Assembly: GCA_020349025.1 (NCBI GenBank)
Contig: CP070763.1
Location: 1,651,415-1,709,479, forward strand
DNA length: 58,065 bases
Source of the DNA: Candidatus Latescibacterota bacterium
Lineage (GTDB): Bacteria > Krumholzibacteriota > Krumholzibacteriia > G020349025
Direction of reading: 5' to 3'
Of the stretch, positions 55,626-58,065 are shown piece by piece. How positions within the stretch are numbered: the first letter of the stretch is position 1; every line of letters starts with the position of its first letter. Made by a program: the position numbers and the translations under genes. The notes below the pieces were generated by a model. The model was not told where the DNA came from. It was given only the letters and a program-made list of their open reading frames with translations, and did no database searches.

Positions 55626-57262
55626 GCGCCGCGACGCTTCTCCTGTTCACGACAGCCGCGATCGCAGCGAGCCGCTCCCTGGAAGCGCAAGGTGCACACG
55701 GGGCGCTGCACGAAGCGAGCGTCGATGAGAGTCTCGATGCAGAAACGCTGGCAGACCTCGACGAGCTGCTCCTCGATCCCGTCGACCTCGCGCGGGGTGA
55801 AGCGCGACGCCTGCGCGTCGTTCCATGGTTGAGCAACGCGCAGGTGGAAGCGCTGCGTCGGGCGCTGCCGCTGCGCACACTCTCGCAGCTTGCTCGACTC
55901 GACGGTTGGGACTCGGAGAGCGCTCGCAGTGTGCTTCCCTTCGTGCGCTTCTCCGCCTCGCGCAGCGTCCCCCGATCGAGCTGGCGCGCCGAGCTGCGCA
56001 GCGCAGCGCTGCGCTCCGGTCGCGATCTGCGCCTGCGTGCCGAGGGCTCTGCTCTGCGCATCGGCCTGCGCTGGAATCATCGGCAGCGAGCAGGAAGCCG
56101 CTACGTGATGCTCGATGCGAGGTCGCAACGCGCCGTGATTGGTGATCTCCGTGCCGGGATCTCGCAAGGTCTCGTCTGGTGGAGCACGGAGAGCAACCTG
56201 CGTGCGGGGAGCGCGCCGTTCCGCAACGCGCGTGGGCTCGAAGGCTTCGATGGTCGCACCCGGACGCGCGTCGTACGCGGTGTGGGTGCGGAGCTGGAGT
56301 GGGGCGCGGTGCACGTCGTGTTCGTGCAGGGCGCGTTCGAGGCCGGGAAGGTCCGCGCCGGCGCCTTGCGGCTTGTGCTCTTCGACGGCCATCGCATCGG
56401 CGTCGCCGCCCTCCGCAGCGGCACCCGGCACGCGACCTCCCTCTCCTGGAGTCGACAAACGAGGCGCACTGCGCTTGCGCTCGAGGTGGGTGGTGTCCCG
56501 ACGCGTCCCGGGATGGTGTTCGCGGCGCGGGGAGGTTCGAAGAGGCTCCGGCTCGCTGGACGCTGGCGCGCGGTGCCGGCAAACGCGCTGCCGCCGCTTG
56601 CGGCAGCCAGCCGCAGCGAGCGGACGAGTCGAATCCGCGACGCCCTGCTGCAGGCGACCACTTCGCTCGCAAACGTGCGGCTCGAGGTGTCGCAGGCGCA
56701 CTCGTTACGCGTCGATTCGTTGGGCGCACGCGTCGAGACGAACGAGTCGAAGCTGTACGTGACTTGGAGGCTCGAACGCGACCGCTTCGAGGTGCGCCTG
56801 CGCCGACGGACACGCAAGCTCCACGCAATCGCTCTCGAGTCGAATGCCCCGGTCGAGAGCGCGCACACTCGCGGCGTGATCCTCCGATGGTTGCGGCGCT
56901 GGGACGCAGCGACGACGCTGACGCTCGAGTACCGCGGCGTCGAATCGGCCACTTCCGTCCTGCTCCCCGGAAGCGCGTGGCAGGCGCGTCTCCAGCGTTC
57001 TCGTGGCGCTCTCACCTTCGATCTGGCGCTGACGACGTTCGAAGCGACGTCGGGGCTCGCGGCGCCCGTCGTCGCAGATCCGGGCGTCGCTGGAGGCGCC
57101 ACCTCGCGCAAGCTTCTGGGAGACGGTGTGCGTGCGGCCTTCGCACTGCGCCTGACCACGGCGCGCTTCGAGTGGCGTTTCCGCGTCGCCCGCAGCGTGC
57201 GCCTCGCCCTGCCCAACCCCACCGAGGTGGAGACGTCGCTACGCGTGCGCCTGCCGCAGTGA
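55589..57262 (+). CDS. Helix-hairpin-helix head on an outer-membrane barrel
   Basis: A 557-residue protein. A signal peptide (SAATLLLFTTAAIAA) is followed by an acidic stretch and a helix-hairpin-helix-like unit near 60-120 (LLLDPVDLARGEARRLRVVPWLSNAQVEALRRALPLRTLSQLARLDGWDSE). About 400 residues of barrel-like strands follow, ending SLRVRLPQ. Similar HhH-barrel proteins occur in Bacteroidetes relatives; HhH units bind DNA in ComEA. An envelope DNA-uptake role is possible but unproven. ATG 55589 or 55601; both overlap the previous gene. Confidence 0.65.
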   Translation: MEFCMDARAPALSAATLLLFTTAAIAASRSLEAQGAHGALHEASVDESLDAETLADLDELLLDPVDLARGEARRLRVVPWLSNAQVEALRRALPLRTLSQLARLDGWDSESARSVLPFVRFSASRSVPRSSWRAELRSAALRSGRDLRLRAEGSALRIGLRWNHRQRAGSRYVMLDARSQRAVIGDLRAGISQGLVWWSTESNLRAGSAPFRNARGLEGFDGRTRTRVVRGVGAELEWGAVHVVFVQGAFEAGKVRAGALRLVLFDGHRIGVAALRSGTRHATSLSWSRQTRRTALALEVGGVPTRPGMVFAARGGSKRLRLAGRWRAVPANALPPLAAASRSERTSRIRDALLQATTSLANVRLEVSQAHSLRVDSLGARVETNESKLYVTWRLERDRFEVRLRRRTRKLHAIALESNAPVESAHTRGVILRWLRRWDAATTLTLEYRGVESATSVLLPGSAWQARLQRSRGALTFDLALTTFEATSGLAAPVVADPGVAGGATSRKLLGDGVRAAFALRLTTARFEWRFRVARSVRLALPNPTEVETSLRVRLPQ

Positions 57263-57319
57263 TGCGTTTGACCTTCTCCTCGGCGTTCCGCTAGCGTTCA
57301 CGCACGACGAGGTGGAGCC

Positions 57320-58065
57320 GTGTCCCGAACCTTGATCACGCGCGCGCGCATTCTCACGCTGCATCCGGGTGCGGAGTTCATCGATGGCGGCAGCCTGGTT
57401 CTCGAGGATGGGGTCGTCGCCGCCATTCTCGACGATCCCGAGCCGCAGGATGCCCATGCGGAGCGCATCGATGCAGCCGGCGCGCTCGTGCTGCCCGGTC
57501 TGGTCAACGCGCACACGCACGCGTACAGCACGCTCGTGCGCGGCTCCGGCGTGCCGGTGGAGGCGCGAGACTTCGTGCAGCTGCTGCAGTCGTTCTGGTG
57601 GCGGCTCGATCTCTCGTTGGAGCTGGAGGACGTGCGCCTGTCGGCGGCGCTGGCGGCTGTGGAAGGCCTGCGACTCGGGGTGACCACGGTCTTCGATCAC
57701 CACGCGAGCTACGGCTGCATCGACGGCGCGCTCGACGCGGTCGCGGCAGGTCTCGAGCTGGCCGGGCAGCGTGGGGTGCTCTGCTTCGAGGTCTCCGATC
57801 GCCGCGGCGCGCATGCCGCACGCGCAGCGCTGGCCGAGAACGAGCGTTACGCCGGACAGGCGCGGCGTCTCCCCTTCCGGCTCGGCTCGATGCTCGGGCT
57901 GCACGCCTCATTCACGCTCGCGGATGAGACGCTGGCGGCGGCCGAGGAGCTGGCGCGGCGCTGTAACCTGCGCGCGCACATCCACGCGGCGGAGGACGTC
58001 GTCGATCGTGTCGCCGGCGCGCGCGACGGGAGCGGCGTGGTGGAACGCCTCGAACGTTTCGGGCT
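57320..58065 (+). CDS. SsnA-like amidohydrolase, 3' end outside window
   Basis: At least 248 residues of a metal-dependent amidohydrolase. The first strand pair is LITRARILTLHPGAEFIDGG, the metal-binding HxH is PGLVNAHTHAYSTLVRG (near residue 65), and VTTVFDHHAS and GVLCFEVSDRRGAH resemble SsnA (putative chlorohydrolase/aminohydrolase). GLHASFTL and RAHIHAAED carry later metal ligands. The rest lies past the window end. GTG start with GGTGGAG upstream. The substrate of SsnA proteins is not settled; purine-like compounds are suspected. Confidence 0.8.
   Translation, partial: MSRTLITRARILTLHPGAEFIDGGSLVLEDGVVAAILDDPEPQDAHAERIDAAGALVLPGLVNAHTHAYSTLVRGSGVPVEARDFVQLLQSFWWRLDLSLELEDVRLSAALAAVEGLRLGVTTVFDHHASYGCIDGALDAVAAGLELAGQRGVLCFEVSDRRGAHAARAALAENERYAGQARRLPFRLGSMLGLHASFTLADETLAAAEELARRCNLRAHIHAAEDVVDRVAGARDGSGVVERLERFG

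Overview
This window is a GC-rich, gene-dense bacterial chromosome segment. It has one tRNA, no rRNA and no CRISPR array. The only mobile-element trace is a broken transposase at about 20.5-21.0 kb. LPS genes (waaA and a heptosyltransferase), many signal-peptide beta-barrel proteins, a PorV-like protein and FlgD-type C-terminal tails on secreted proteins (a C25 peptidase, a lamin-tail protein and one more) point to a didermic bacterium. The combination suggests the FCB superphylum or a neighbouring uncultivated phylum (Eisenbacteria, Krumholzibacteria or Latescibacteria-like). That placement is inference from protein style; no marker gene was compared.

Layout. 1-5.3 kb: a cut hypothetical gene, a barrel, a lipoprotein, a metallophosphoesterase, argF and, convergent to it, a cyclic-2,3-diphosphoglycerate-synthetase-like protein. 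5.5-9.8 kb: a 1419-residue gingipain-family (C25) peptidase behind a clear sigma-70 promoter. 9.9-15.0 kb: a tightly coupled murein-recycling operon, murQ - chaN-like - anmK - spoIID-like - sixA. 15.0-20.1 kb: an ATP-grasp-like orphan on the minus strand, tRNA-Asp with its own promoter and terminator, then a minus-strand run of coiled-coil protein, YkuD transpeptidase, pgl and an FHA-GAF-PP2C phosphatase. 20.1-26.9 kb: the transposase remnant, a metallophosphoesterase coupled to ftcD, an alpha/beta hydrolase, a squalene/phytoene synthase and a PIN-PhoH ATPase.

26.9-28.4 kb is the most unusual stretch. It has two DnaA-box-like sites, then about 1 kb of purine-rich, non-coding DNA packed with short hairpins, four capped by GNRA tetraloops, ending in a terminator-like hairpin. 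I read it as a large structured RNA that I cannot assign to a known family. It lies ahead of a fused 2-oxoacid dehydrogenase E1 gene, which has its own inverted-repeat element upstream.

30.5-39.3 kb: a TPR protein, a hairpin-rich gap, arsN2, an ATP-cone/uridine-kinase-like protein, an LPS operon (heptosyltransferase, waaA, radical SAM/SPASM) and, divergent from it, two CNNM-type membrane proteins. 39.3-49.0 kb: pyruvate phosphate dikinase leads what looks like one long operon with a DUF4388 protein, a FlgD-tailed secreted protein, a PorV-like barrel, another barrel, a glycogen-binding-module/barrel fusion and a glycogen-binding-module lipoprotein. 49-58 kb: DUF362 protein, STAS protein, VWA membrane protein, lamin-tail/FlgD protein, two more barrels (one with a helix-hairpin-helix head) and the start of an SsnA-like amidohydrolase.

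Promoters recur as extended -10 elements (TGnTAnnnT). In two cases (metallophosphoesterase at 2087, DUF362 at 49041) they sit so close to the start codon that the transcript should be leaderless or nearly so.
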